Counted from the first letter of the stretch, positions 11,866 to 24,524 are shown. The stretch is DNA of 64,000 bases from Progne subis subis (GCA_022316685.1 JAKJHU010000082.1:3286001-3350000), one strand, 5' to 3'. Translations and numbers: made by a program. The notes: generated by a model from the sequence alone, not told the origin.

Positions 11866-12408
11866 GGAATATAAGGTGCATATACTAGTAAGACTGCAAT
11901 AGAAAGCATCCACTTGACTTTAAGAGACTTTGATATTTGTACAGGATGTTCAAGCAGCTCTCACTGTGGGTTTGCAGCTGGGACAGCAGGTTCCTTCCTG
12001 CTGAACTTCAGCTTCATGGCATCTGTTGGTGAAGGGCTGGACACTGCATCTGTGGAGATGCATGTGGAGAGGACTGTGAGGATGTTGATTGCACTGCAAG
12101 ACAATGTCCTTGAAAAAGAAAAACAAATATCCATTATTTAAGTGAAAACCTTGGATTTAATTCCCAAGTCTCTTATAAATCAGCATCACTGACTCAGACT
12201 TTAACCTAAAAAATCTTGCTCTTCACAAATTTTAGATATTCGCATTTTGGAAAGGGCCATTTGCCATGACAATAATATTTAAGTAATTAAATATGAAGTT
12301 GCAGATCTCTTTTTTTATAAAACCCTTATAAATATGAAATGAGGGAAACAAAAACACAGTGAGGAGTCAGGCAAGTCAATCCCAGCTACTAGTGGCTGCA
12401 CTATTAAA

Positions 12409-12477
12409 ATTAACTATTAACCATATAATTATTATAAAATAATTTATATTATAAATTAACTGTTAATCATATAATTA
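12409..12477. repeat. A+T-rich direct repeat, two 23-bp units
   Basis: Units at 12409-12431 and 12455-12477 (period 46) share 21 of 23 bases, each of the form ATTAAC-N-TTAA-N-CATATAATTA. The spacer is also nearly pure A+T. Confidence 0.75.
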
Positions 12478-13494
12478 ATGGCTATTTAATCCTTGGAATA
12501 ACTGGATTCTCCTCTATCTGCCAGTGTGTCATGGTCCAGCAATCCCCAAATATGAACACCTAGCCCAGAGTCACTGATTGTTGCAGCTCAGCTCACATGT
12601 AAAGATTGCAAAGAAAGCATGTGGTATGGACAGAGCCTTTGTTCCTTACCCAAACAGAGCAAGTCCAGGGCCCACAGTCCACTATCAGCTTAGAGATTTT
12701 TTTTATATCACTGTTTTTAACCCTGATTCCTCATAAATACATTCACAAGCATCATTTAAAAGTCACTACTTTGATCCAAAGAAATGCAACACAACAGCAG
12801 GAAGATATTACACAGTAACACACCAGGGCAAGCTATATGCAAAGGAAACCTGCCAAAACTAGTTTTTCCTCCTTTTCTGCAAGGCAGCAATTTTTTTCCT
12901 TAAGCTGTCTCACTTGAGGGCTTGTATGAGTATACAGTAAAGAGGCAAAAATCCATTTCATTTTCCTCTCTTTCAGGTTGTCATCAGCTTCATTGCCATG
13001 ACACCAAACCTCCTTTTACGCTGCTTTGTGAGCACACAACTGTGTCACACACTTCGGGCTGACTAGGCACAACATTCCAGCAGCATTCCCATGGCTCCCA
13101 GCCCTCATGCTCTGAGTGAGGAATGGAGACCTGACTGCAGCACTGCAGAAAGCACCACCCCTCTGCTTTCCCAGGGCTGTACCCATCAGAATCCATAAGT
13201 TTTGTGTTTCTTCCACATGAGGCTTTCCTCTCCAATTTCTCATTCACATCAAAAGCATGCCCCTAATCCAAATATCTCAAGTCAGGTAAGGTAACAATAC
13301 AATACAGATGCAAGTTCTCTTTATCTTCCCAGGGCCACACAACTTGTAGAAAATTTATAGCTCCAGATGCCTATATGATTGAATTTAAAATAAAAGCAGC
13401 ATTATTTGTAGTTTCAGTGGGCAGCTGACTTGATGTGATTTATCCTCACAAAAAACCCTCTGCTTTTCAAAAAGAAAGTTCTCACTCTAGTATT

Positions 13495-13516
13495 AAAAAA
13501 AAAAAAAAAAAAAAAA
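13495..13516. repeat. Poly(A) run of 22
   Basis: An uninterrupted run of A. No retrocopy body with a recognisable product precedes it. Confidence 0.95.
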
Positions 13517-14393
13517 GCAGTCAGATAAAAATCTGGTTTGAGGCCCTACAACAAATTAAGTTAGCACAGCAGGGCTTTCACTGTAATAATTTAACTTGTC
13601 AGTTCACATCATTGACTAACCTGAAGAATTCATGAGGCTTAACTGATCAATATAATAAACAGTTTGGATGGCTCTGCAGGAATAGCCCAGTCTTAATTTG
13701 AGGTCAGTTCTTATTCCTTTTAAGTCTCATTAGTAGAAGCCAGTGTAAATCCAGAGACGTGAGGACAAAAGCAGAAAGCTTTGCATCAGCAGCAAGGCCA
13801 GCAAAACAAAGCTATGTCCAGTTGAATTGTATGCAACCCAACTGCAATCCCTTCCAGGTCTCTGGCATGGAACAAAAAGCCTGTGTGATCACTGGCGACA
13901 AGGGGGAGAGTCCTAGGTTCTAGCAGCCATATCTTTTCTCTAGTTTCAAGCTGAATATCCACCATGGGTGTACTAAGCCACAATTGCAGCTAGCACATAA
14001 AGGCTTCATTCTAATAAACTGCAGAGAAAGCCAATCTCCAGCAGCCAAGTTGTTGAAACAGCACGCTTAAGCAACAGTTGCCTTTCACCCTTCATTTTCT
14101 CAAGCAATTCCCTGAATGCCTATCCCAGCCTGTGACTTTGCACAACCTGCTATGGAGCCACAAGCCAGTTCTGCATGAGCTGAGTACCACCAGGAGCAGC
14201 ACTGGAGCAGCAGCTTTGGCACAGGGCCACCCAGCCCTGTCTCCAGCCCAACCAGGCAGACATATCCTGGAGTCCCAGCCTTACATGCTGACAAACAGTG
14301 CAGCTTTAGGGGAGGCTGGGACCTCTGAACTGGGACCCACTGCTCCACCATCAGCTTAAAAGCTGGCTTTGAACAGAGGCAGCTCTGCCCCTA

Positions 14394-15056
14394 TGTCTAG
14401 GTTTGTCTAGGTCTGCTGAGGAAGGCAGGAGCCTCCCTTGGAATGAAGAATGTAAACCATCCCCTCTGAATAATTATAATTTTCAAATTAATGGGCTCTC
14501 AGGCAAAGATATGGGAATGGGAATAACAGCCCTTTACTAGGAAAATTAAATTTAAAAATGCAGTAGAAAAAAAAAAATTAAAAAAAACACCACCAAAACA
14601 AAAAAGCACTAAAGCACTGCCAGGATCAGAACACAGTCTGACACCTTGTTGGTCAGGGTGTTGGTTGCAGTCCACTCAAGTCCTCCTGCAGTGACAGATG
14701 TGGTTCTGTTGAAGCAATGATCCTGTAGAAGGGTGTAGCTTTCCTCTGAAGGCCCAGTGGTGGTGAGATGGGTCTGGTGTGCCTCTGGCAATCCAGTGCA
14801 CACAGGCTGTGCTGGTGTTCTGAATGTCAGGTTTTATCCAGGTAGGAATGCTTGGCTCCTCCCCTGGGTGGAGCATCTCCCAATGGATGATGTAATTGTC
14901 TCAGCCATGCAGTGAGCCTCGATGGCCCATGAACAGCAGATATCCCCTGCAGGGAGGATGGGTCCTGGAAGGGATAAAGAACACTGCCACACCTGGTTTA
15001 ACAGCTGGTAATAAAATACATACTGCTGGTTACATCTGGCATTGCAACGTATGGAG
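14394..15056 (-). mobile_element. Solo LTR of an endogenous retrovirus, copy 2
   Basis: This is the reverse-orientation copy of the element at 9706-10370. On the plus strand it begins TGTCTAGGTTTG, matching the TGTCCTGGTTTGG end of the copy at 60571. It runs 663 bp to about 15056, where the last bases of the terminus are mutated. The AATAAA site of copy 1 is decayed here (plus-strand CTTTACTAGG near 14531-14540). Flanking bases give no clear target-site duplication. It lacks internal retroviral sequence, and the nearby copy 1 faces the other way, so the two are not the ends of one provirus. It carries a 66-codon open frame at 14676-14876 shared with copy 3. Confidence 0.85.
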
Positions 15057-18000
15057 AAGTCCCTTTGAATACTGATCTGTTTGCCCAGTGTGCAAAAGAT
15101 TGAAGAGTGCTGCTTTAGTCTTCCCTGTCTCCTTCCAAACAGCTACATTTAATAACTCCCAAAGGAAAGGAACTTCCCAGGCTAAAACATTAGACTGAGC
15201 AGAGTAGCAATATGTGAACTCCACTACAATGAGTGAGAAAACTGAAGTTTCCAGTAATTAGTGAATGTTCTTTTCTTCAGCCTGTGATTTCAGAAGTCCC
15301 TTCAGCTGGAAAATCTCCTAGAGCTAGAGCTCGTGGCCTATTGTCTTTACCCACACCATCATCCCTAAATGAAGTCCAAGGAAATCAACTAGTTAACTTG
15401 TGCTGAATCATAGGAAAAACCTACGGTGAAGCCAGGTGAAGTAGCATCCCCTGCACCCAGGAATTAAGTTCAGGTAAGGTAATCAACCTGTGGACAGATG
15501 CTTCTGTAGCACAATGAAAATGGAAGAAACATGTATATCACTTCTATTTGAAGAGCCAATCAAAGGCCAGGTCTGTAGGCTGTGAATCTGTAAAGGAAGA
15601 GTTGAACTACATAAATTCAAGGACTAAACACATTTTTATCTCAAGAGGGAGGCAGCAAAAAGCAATAGTGCATGGTAGTGACAATAACAGAGAAAACCAA
15701 ATGCATTCAACAGTCCTTCCATTTTCCCTATTTACTTGTTCTGTCTTTCTGTGTGGAACAAAACATCTGCTTCACAGCTGAGACACTCAGCTCCTCAGAA
15801 AAAAATATCCTGAGCCTGATTAAAACACTGTTGAGAGGATGGAAAGATGACTTCCATGCACTGTAATTCAGGAGCATGGGAAATGTTAATAGATGGTTAT
15901 AAAAGTGGCTGAGCTTGAAAGGAAGACAGTCTCCTTAAAAACCTAACAGGACATCAGCTGTAGCAAAATTCCCAGAACTGTGAAACTGTTATTGCATCCA
16001 AGCTCTGTACTTCCCAGTGCCCCAGACTGAGTTTACATTTTAACAGGAAGGCCACAGAAACATTAAAAAATAAATTTTCTCTCGTAGTCCCATATGGAAC
16101 AGAAGCTTATTCAAGATATGCTTCAAGGTGCCTGCTTCCAATTTCAAATATGAAAGAGTGTTTACTCTGTTTCATGTGTTGCAGACCAACTGGCAAGCCA
16201 CAGAAAGATTGCTGAAGCCAGCTCTGAAATATCGATCTGCTCAGGTAAATCAAACATCACTTGTTTTCCGAAGCGAGGCTGATGAAATCATTGTGATGCT
16301 CGGAGTGGCCAGTGTTGTAAATCGGAGCAGTTTCAGTCCTTGACGTTCCACACAAGGCTCTTCCCCACAACAGGATTCACAGCTCAGGGAGCATGGCGTG
16401 TTTCAGCCACACAAAGACAAAAAGCAAGGCATACACCTTACAAGGGATGCAGAAAGAGAGTTCTGAGAAAGCCAGATCTTCACAACATTCAGATTGGTGC
16501 CACTTTCACTCTGGTAAAAATCAGCGCTTTGGTAACTAACTTTGGACCATCACTACATTCATATACACATATCACTATATTCACATACATATACTGCTTT
16601 TCCACATTGCACTCTCAGCCTCTGCTGATATCTGCACACAAACTCCTTTTTTGATGAAGAAAATTTACAAAAAAAATTTACAAAAAAAAACATTTCCCCC
16701 TGCCAAGTGTTAAGAAACTGGCTCCAAATTTGAGCAAGGTATACTAAACCCTGTGCCTCAGCTCTCCTCCTATCAATTCACACAACACAGGTGTTATGTG
16801 AAATGGACCATCACCAAATCTGTCAGCAATGCTTGCAATGAGAAAAGCGCATGGGGACTTCACCATGAATTTCTCCTGTTTAAAGGGAGAAAAAGGCATA
16901 GAGTAATGTCATACGCATCAGCTTTTCAAGTGAAATACTTCTGTGATACCCAGACTGCTAATCTTCCATGTAAATATAAGCCAGTATAAAGTGTCTAACA
17001 TCTAAATTAAAGACCAGATGAAAGCACACTTTTTGAAGGTGTGTTGCTCCTGAGGAATAAGGCTTCTCCCAGTAAATGGTGTTTCCCTCTGAAATCCATT
17101 TTCCCTGAGCTGAACATTGCACTTAGACAAGAAATCAAAGTGAGATGTCTAGGAGGAAGTTTTAACTTCTCATCATGAAAGCTCCTAGATACAGAATTTA
17201 AGACCACCGTGACTCCTCAGGTATAGGCACCTTTACAGAAACAAGAACAACTTTCACATGGCCAGTTCTCACTGGCTGACTTGGTTGAGAACTTCCTTGT
17301 GGAAACCATCAGCAGATACCTCTCTGATGGCTTTTATATTGTGGGGGTAAAATTTTGCTTTTTCACTAGAAATAAATCCATTTCCATGACTTCCACTCTG
17401 TTTTTTATTGCATCAATACTAAAGAATGACTCAAAGGACACATGTGGCTATGCGCAACAGCTGAGTGTCTCTGGTGAGTAGTCCCAAAACAACAGGACAA
17501 CTCCGATGTCAAGTCTGCTCACAATTTAAAAGCTGTGTGATTGAATGTAATCAAAACCCTAGCAGGCCAATTTTCCTTCTGAGCCACTTGAACCCCAGAC
17601 ACTGCTTCTTCTTCTTCTTCCAGGTACTGTACTATCCATCAAATCTAATGTGTCCTGTCTGATATTCCAAGGCTTCCTCCTTTCATATGGCTGGCACTAC
17701 CACATTCCTAAAACTGCCTGCATGTATGGAAGGACTCATTCGTGCAGGTGTTAACATTTACCCTGTCACCACATAATGGTGCCAAGGTAGAGCCTTAGCA
17801 TTATTTTTATTTGCCATCAATGCTGTTTACATGAATTCCTTTTCCAAGAGCAATATCTCTTTTGTAAGTTCCCATTCAGCACATTATCCTGAAAGTCATA
17901 AAGCAGAAGGAAAAAAATCAATAGCATCTAATCTGAGTATGGAACAGTTCTGTGTTTTTGGTTAAAGGAAAATTAACTAATTTGCAACCATCTAGTTTTA

Positions 18001-21000
18001 GATACAGTATCAAACCTTGCCAAATAGAGTCTTTCAATACAGTAGTCCAGATCCAATAAAACACTTAAAAATATAATAGTCAAAAAAATTTTAATTCATT
18101 AATTTCTATGGTATAATTTGAAAATAAAGTAGTTCTCAGATAATTGCCAAATTTCCGTATTTATAAGAAGATGGCACATATGGGGATAATAGCAAAAATG
18201 GAAGTACCACATTTCTATTAATGTGGAAATTCAAAAATTATTTATCTGTTATAAATCCACTTTCTCATTTTTTTGCTGATGGAAGTGCCATTTATGCACG
18301 ACAATAAATTCCAAAAGTACTGATGCAACTCCCCTTCTACTCTGATAAATCAGTGTAATGGTTGTCGTGCTTATCCTCAAATTTGGCAGGAGTTCTGCTC
18401 TTAGATTAAAAGCAGTCAAGCCAGCCCTTGGTGCAATACTACTACAGGTTTTGAAGTTAGAGGGAGGAGGGATTTGCTCACAAAATTTTGTTATTTGCTT
18501 GGTTCAGCTGCCCCAAACAAATACTGCACAGCCACATAGGTAGCTGCATTATTCACTTAAACTGTCCAAAGCAGGCCATACGATTCTAAGGCAACATTTT
18601 ATCTGCTTGCACTGGAGGAATGATTTAGTGGAAACTGGCAAGAACAAGAGATTTTTCAAAGATTTGTTTTTTATATCAAGAATTGCATGTTGCTTGATAT
18701 CAGGGTGAAGGTAGCCTATCATCTTCCATAGAGGAGTGCAGCAGTGGATGCCTTCTTGAGGAGCAGAAGAGTCATCTGTCTTTATCTAGAAACCAGTCAG
18801 ATGCTGAAATTGCAATATTTTTTCAAGCGTTAGCCCCCTAAAGACATTGTTCCTCTTTCCCACAAGTGGTTTCACAGTTCTCTGACACCTCTAGATGTGG
18901 CAGCTGGTGTGAGATAATAGTTTATACCAGGGCCTAGCACGGGGCTCCTGCTTCCTCTTCATGCGAAAAGTTCTACAGAACACAAAGGGTAGACAAACAC
19001 ACAGTGACCCTTAGCGTTGTTCCCCCAGTTTCTCCATGCACAGAACTTCTCCTGTTTCAAAATGAACCTGTGTTAGTTACTTGCTGTTTTAAATTAAGGT
19101 TAAATAAAATTCAGCCTATTGATGTTTTGCCTTCACAAGGTGAACACAGGAGCTCCCAGGCCTCCCAGAGGGGTTTCACACACGTGAAATAAAGTATCTC
19201 CCATGCTGATGGTAGTGTAATCAAATCTTGAAAAAGAATCCTGTCAGGCCTTTTACGGTAGCACCTGCTTGCTGCAAAGCCTGTAAGGCAGGTGGCTGGA
19301 CCAGCATTACACAAGCACTGCACTGTCAGAAGCAGCAGCAGCCAAATGTGAGCAGAAATGTCCTTCCCTCTTTGTCCACAGCACTAATTCACACATAAGA
19401 GAGGAAATGCTGAAGCTGCATCCATCAACACCAGCTTCACAATACTGTCTCTATAGGGGACTTTTTCACCCTGAAAACCACAGGCTGCATCACTACTTAG
19501 CAGTAGGGTCTTTGTAAGCATGAAAGAAAAGACGGTTCTCACCTGCTATGAGGATGAATTTATTCATAGGGAGACATCTTGGAGAAAATTTCACTTTTAT
19601 CTTATGTGTTGTTAATTTTTTCAGTGCATCCCAAGATCTTCACAGGGTCCTCGGTCTACCTGTTCAGAAAAAGAGCTCTTCCATCAATATTTCTTTCTCC
19701 TGCCAGGCGCTACAATTTCCTCTGCATAGCTCATAGAGCGCAGAGCAGGCAGTTGGGACAGAGGGCCAGGGCTTAACACAGCACTGGACAGAGAACTTTC
19801 TCCCAACAAAGTTCCATAGGCAAGGCTCCAAATGGCACCGGAGCCCAACCAGTCACATGCCTGTCACCACTCCACACCCAGGCTCAAGAAATCCTTGAGA
19901 ATCCTTTATGCTCTTCCTTGTCACTACAGCTGGGTTTTAAAGGTGTAGCTTCAGGCTAAACAGTGACCTTCCCCCAAAGCCACTTGCTTTTGAGGCAGTG
20001 TTCACATTTGGAGGATGGAAGATTCAGAAATGCCGCTCATGCACAGGCTGACGAGGAGCCGTGAGCCCTGCTGGTGCCTCCTGCCCACTGTGCTGCTGTT
20101 TTTGGGGAGAATCCACAGAGAGCCCTCTGCCACGATCACCGTGCTTTCCCCTCCTACCACAGTACTTACACCCAAAGCATATTCCAGAGTTTAAAGGTCA
20201 AACAGAAAAATTTGCAGGATGATGACATGAATAATTTGTTTCAGTAATTTAGCAGCATTGGTTTGTTGTGATTATTGCTACAAACTCCTTTCGTATTTAC
20301 AACTATGATCCTTTTAACATCTGAATAATTTATATACAATGATCAGTGATGCGTGTGTCAGAGATTCGGGAAAACTAGCTCCTCTGGTGCTCTCTGACTC
20401 TAAGAGAACATATTTTCCCATCCAATTATATTGTTTCTCTGCTGTCTGCATTTTGAATAGAGAGAAGTACCATGCCAAGAGATTCTGAATGGGAGCCACA
20501 AGATGATCTGCAGTTAACACGAAGCCATAGAGACACACCCATTAGACATGCCAAAGAATTTCACCTTCCCTACAAGAACCCAGTAAGGGTCAAGAAGATG
20601 GGAAGAATTGTACTTTTCACCAACTCACACTGTGCTGCCATTTAAAATCAAAACCAAACAACAAAAGCAAACAACTCCAAAGCAGACACTTTGGAGTAGA
20701 CACTCCAACACAGAGAAGGAGCTGAGGAAGAAAAAAGTTACATGTTGTGACATCTCCTTTAGCTGTATGCAGCTCTTATGGGCAACAGGGACCCTGAAGG
20801 ACATTGAGGGAAATCCTGTAACTTCAAAGACCCAGAATAAGAGGTGTTCTTGAAATACTGTAGTCAAACCACGAGACAGATGGAGATTGGTAGCACTAAA
20901 GCTGAAAAAAAGATGGAAAATATGGGAAGGAAAATTTTATAAAGTGGCTTTAAAGCCTTGGGCAACTACCAAAGTTGTGACTTTCATTAGCAATCCCATG

Positions 21001-21169
21001 GGCTGACATCTTCCTACAAACCCTCTTGGGCAGAGATAAGTGTGCTACAAGACAAATCAATAAAACAAATACAGAAAAGACAAGGAAAATAGTTGATTTT
21101 GATTTAACATGAGGCATGCCTGACAGACTCACTTTTGTGCAGGAAAGTTGATCTACCAGAGGAGGGGCT
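15057..21169. other. Intergenic or intronic, one possible exon
   Basis: Mostly A+T-rich DNA. It includes a candidate plus-strand exon (16185-16244), a CTT-repeat pyrimidine tract ending in CAG at about 17604-17623, and a moderately G+C-rich patch at 20020-20160. No transposable element family is recognised. The overlapping 60-80-codon frames look like chance. Confidence 0.55.
16185..16244 (+). CDS. Possible 60-base internal exon, unrecognised
   Basis: A pyrimidine-rich acceptor (TTTCATGTGTTGCAG) precedes exactly 60 bases ending CTCAG before the donor GTAAATC. In phase 0 it encodes TNWQATERLLKPALKYRSAQ with no stop. The frame stays open on both sides (16128-16343), so intron reading-through gives no extra discrimination. 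The stretch from 16232 to 16345 retains five or six CpGs, more than its surroundings, which could mean a conserved element. I recognise no protein family and could not join it in phase to a partner exon. Splice borders and phase are seen directly; that it is a real exon is inference. Confidence 0.3.
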
Positions 21170-21189
21170 GATGGAATCCAGGCGCAGCC

Positions 21190-21363
21190 ATGGCAAGTGA
21201 AGCTGGATGGGAACTTCCCTTAGGAAATGGCGATACCTGGAACAAGTTTGATGGTGACATGTTTAAGAGACTCATCAAACACCTCTATTCCAGCCTGGAC
21301 CTGCAATGGCAAGGCTCCCACCAAACAGTTCAAACACAGCGTGTGAACTGCATTACAGTTTAG
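21190..21363 (+). CDS. Small 57-codon ORF followed by an A-rich tail
   Basis: The ATG sits in a favourable translation context (GCGCAGCCATGGCA). The frame encodes 57 residues starting MASEAGWELPLGNGDTW, with a hydrophilic middle (around residues 17-38), and stops with TAG at 21361. About 90 bases further on an A-rich tract with AATAAA-like words (21455-21497) begins, so the segment could be a retrocopy of a short transcript. I do not recognise the peptide. No intron-exon pattern, flanking duplication or homologue is visible, and a short frame like this can arise by chance. Downstream sequence to 21450 is not obviously coding. Confidence 0.2.
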   Translation: MASEAGWELPLGNGDTWNKFDGDMFKRLIKHLYSSLDLQWQGSHQTVQTQRVNCITV

Positions 21364-21454
21364 CACCATCAAGATTCCGGGCCTTCAGGAAACTCTTGCA
21401 GGCATGACATGACTCTCAGACAAAGCATGATTTTCCAAGATCCATTGAGGTGTT

Positions 21455-21497
21455 TAAAAAAAAAAGGAAAAAAAAATTAAAAAAAATAATAATAAAA
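21455..21497. repeat. A-rich tract
   Basis: Runs of A separated by GG and TT, ending in AATAATAATAAA. It could be a decayed poly(A) tail or simple repeat expansion. Confidence 0.85.
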
Positions 21498-22254
21498 TAT
21501 CCCAGGTCTGTTTCCCTGTGTACCCGTGACAAACACAAGCACAGAATTTATGAATCCCACCTCAGGAAACCACCACTTCAGCAAAAAGGCTGCACAATAT
21601 TTCCCTCTGCCAACCAAGGGACAGCTGTGAGCCAGTGCTAATCCCTCCTTCCAGGAAAGGCAGGGGCAGAGACAACAGCTGCACTGGCTGGGACCAGGCT
21701 TCACTCAAAGTCAAGATGAGGCTTCAAACTACCTTTTGACTTGACCCTCACAGCTATTCCTAGAGTATTTTCCTCCCCAGTAGGCTTATGTCAAAGCCCA
21801 GTTGTAGACTCTAGAAGTCACTTGCCTAGTTAACACTGGCTTGCTCTGAAACAGCAATTCTTAATGGAGAGGCCAGACTTGTTCCTGTGAGCACAGTTTG
21901 CAGAGACTAAAAAGCTGGAGAAAGTGCTCTCAAAAATTTCTTATACAGAGATAATCGAGGAAGCATTAAGGTATGAGCCTGCTACATTTTCAGAGCGGGA
22001 GAGATTCAGCACATAGGAAAAATAAAAAGCAGATTAAGATGCTTAACAGATGAAAATCAGAGAAAAATACGCTGATTGTACACATTCTCCAATATAACAA
22101 ATAGAAGACCAAAATACAAGATGTGTGGCCCAACAGCTGCATTACTTTGAGCTGCCAGAGACAAAACTTATAGAATATTCCTTTTGCTGATTGAAATCTG
22201 TAAGACACTTCAACATCTGTTAGAACAAGATGTTTGTTTACCACATTCCCCCTA
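21498..22254. other. Intergenic, nothing recognised
   Basis: No gene, repeat family or RNA is seen. Confidence 0.55.
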
Positions 22255-22566
22255 CGAAACGGAATGATGTTTCTTACCTAACGTACTGAAGAATTTTTAG
22301 ATGAAAGAGGGATGTTTATGAGATCCATGCAGGGTATAATTGAAAGAATATTTCCGGATAAAAATACCATATGTTTTGTATTTCCATCGAACCTATAAAT
22401 ATCTCTCTAACAGTTTGGGCCCGTAAATACCATGATTGGGAAGAGTTTTATGCATTTGCTTAAGGCTTTTATTACTTCCAATTATCAGTTTGCTAACTGC
22501 ATCTCATTTCCCTCCCGCAACCTCACCGTATTCCCGAGGATATATTCTCCGGTGTCAGTAAGGTCG
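22255..22566. other. CpG-retaining non-coding block, possible enhancer
   Basis: Eleven CpGs occur within 312 bases of otherwise A+T-leaning sequence (for example CTACGAAACGG, TTCCGGAT, CATCGAAC, GGCCCGTA, CACCGTA, TCTCCGG). The next 860 bases hold about five. No long open frame covers it. CpG survival without high G+C usually means either selective constraint or a lack of germline methylation. The octamer-like word ATGCATTTGC is also present. That it is an enhancer is inference. Confidence 0.3.
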
Positions 22567-24429
22567 CTGGGATGGGCACAGAACTGAACAGTGCTGGAAC
22601 AATCTGGCTTCCACAGGGCACAGAGAGCAATTCGTCCCCCACCACAAATGCCACGTGCTCTCTACAGTATGTGACCTGCGAGATTTATTTGCTGCCTTGG
22701 TTGCAGGGTATGATGGGGAAAACCTTAAAAATGCAAACCTCCAGGAAGTCCCAGCTGCACTGCAGAGCTGTGTAATGTAATTCTTCCTGCACAGCACATT
22801 AGCAGGAATAGTGGAATGTGAGCATACAGAAAGCAATCCAAGCTCCTAGAGAGACAGAAAATATGATACTTTACTGCGGACCACATAAGGAATTCATACT
22901 CTCTTTATAAAAAATATTAAATTAAAAAACATCATTGTTTTCTAAATCCTATCACTGAAAGAATCCTTTCCCCCATATGAACAGGGAAAACTGCCAGTAT
23001 TTTAGGGAAAGATGCCATTTTTACTATTTTTTTCACTGTATTTTGGTAGTACAAGAGCACGGTTTGTCCTTGTTTCCAGAAAAACTATATTATCAGCCTT
23101 GTTAAATTCTGATTTCTGCACTACTTTTCCTATCCCTCAGAAATATATTCTCCTATGAAAAATTAACCTTTGCTTATTTGATTTTCAGCTGAACATACAC
23201 AATGGTTTTACTCCTCTGATGTTTCATATAAAAAATAAATAAATTAGAGAACGTCTCTGCACAGTTAATACAAGCCTTGCAATTCCATATTCCTTGCAAA
23301 TAATGTTATTCAGATGCATGAGGATTAAAAGAGAATTTAAATGCTGAAGAATTCAACAGTATGCATCCACCAGTATAGAGGCTGTTGAAGTCACCTGGAA
23401 GAAGACACTGTTGCTCCACTGAAATTTTTCAGTGTCACTGTAATACCAGATTACAGCATTTGAAGTATTTGAAGTTCCATGCTTCTCTCCATTTTGCACA
23501 CAGGCCACCAAGAGCCCTTTTCACCTTTAGCAGGTGAATGCAAAAAGCATTCCACGGTGCTCCATGAGTTGAGAGCTTTGGGAGATACCCACCTCCACCA
23601 GGCAGGAAGACAATATATTGCACACAACCAGTGCCATGATTGGACTTTCACAGCTTTCTTTAAGTTAGAAAGAGGGAAAAAAGGTAGGAAAAATATTATC
23701 TCTGGAATTGGAGCCCAAATTCAAATTCTTCAGCCAAATTCAATGTCAAATAAGGAATTTAAATAGGATTTATAGTTTAATAACAAAGTTTTCTGTGCCT
23801 CACAGTACCGGTTTAAGTCATCAGAAACTCAACACTGAATACACAAGTTCATTTCCCAGAGAGTGCAAAACTAAATGCATTTTTTTTTCTTTTTTTTTTA
23901 CTTTTTCCAGTACTGCCTTCATTTCAGGTTAATAGTATAGGACTACAAGAGAAAAAACAATTTCTACGTGGGTGTTCCTGATACAACAATTATTCAACAA
24001 CTACTTACTAAAGACAAATGCTACCACAATTGTTTGGGCAAAACAGCAACTTCTAAGTAGCTCTTTATGTCCTGCTGCTCAAAGCATCTACTGACCATGA
24101 GAACACTGTGTTTTCACCTCACCCTTTTAATTGTTTATCAAGTGTTTGAGCCCCATTGGAACAGAGCTCCCACGAGTTGTGCAGGGTGATGATGCCACTC
24201 ACAAGCAACAACCCATACCCTGGCCTGTGGTGTTCATCTTTCTGGAGTTCACAGCACCTATCAAATCAGACAAATGTCAGAAGACTGCCCTGAAAACCAC
24301 ACCTCAAGGGAGGAATAACACCTGCTTTAGGGCAGAGCTCTTCTCACTGATTTTGCAAGTGATTTACCATTACTGCAGGAAAAACCCTTTGGAATAGTGA
24401 TTTTCCATGAGACTCAAAGTTTCCTAGGG

Positions 24430-24524
24430 AAAAAAAAACAAACCAAAACCCCCCAAAACAAAAACAAAACAAAAAACCAAACAAACAAACAAACAACAAC
24501 AAAAAAAAACTACAACAAACAAAC
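24430..24524. repeat. AAC/AAAC low-complexity tract
   Basis: About 95 bases made almost only of A and C, including CAAA and CAA units. Confidence 0.95.

Larger units (their letters stand above)
11396..14393. other. Intergenic or intronic with simple repeats
   Basis: It holds A-rich runs at 11811-11865 and 13495-13516 and a 23-bp A+T-rich direct repeat (12409-12477). A Cys-rich minus-strand frame with a splice-like border lies at 11950-12108 and is discussed as a weak observation. A G+C-richer patch at 14130-14360 is open on both strands without a recognisable product. Confidence 0.55.

Noticed and set aside
9706..15056. A provirus bounded by LTR copies 1 and 2
   Set aside because: The two LTRs are in opposite orientation and the interval holds no gag, pol or env similarity.
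17604..17661. CTT-repeat tract ending in CAG as a splice acceptor
   Set aside because: The following frame is only about a dozen codons to a stop and the tract is a simple repeat.
19608..19776. Acceptor-like tract followed by open frames
   Set aside because: Two frames are open and neither product is recognised. No donor or partner exon in phase.
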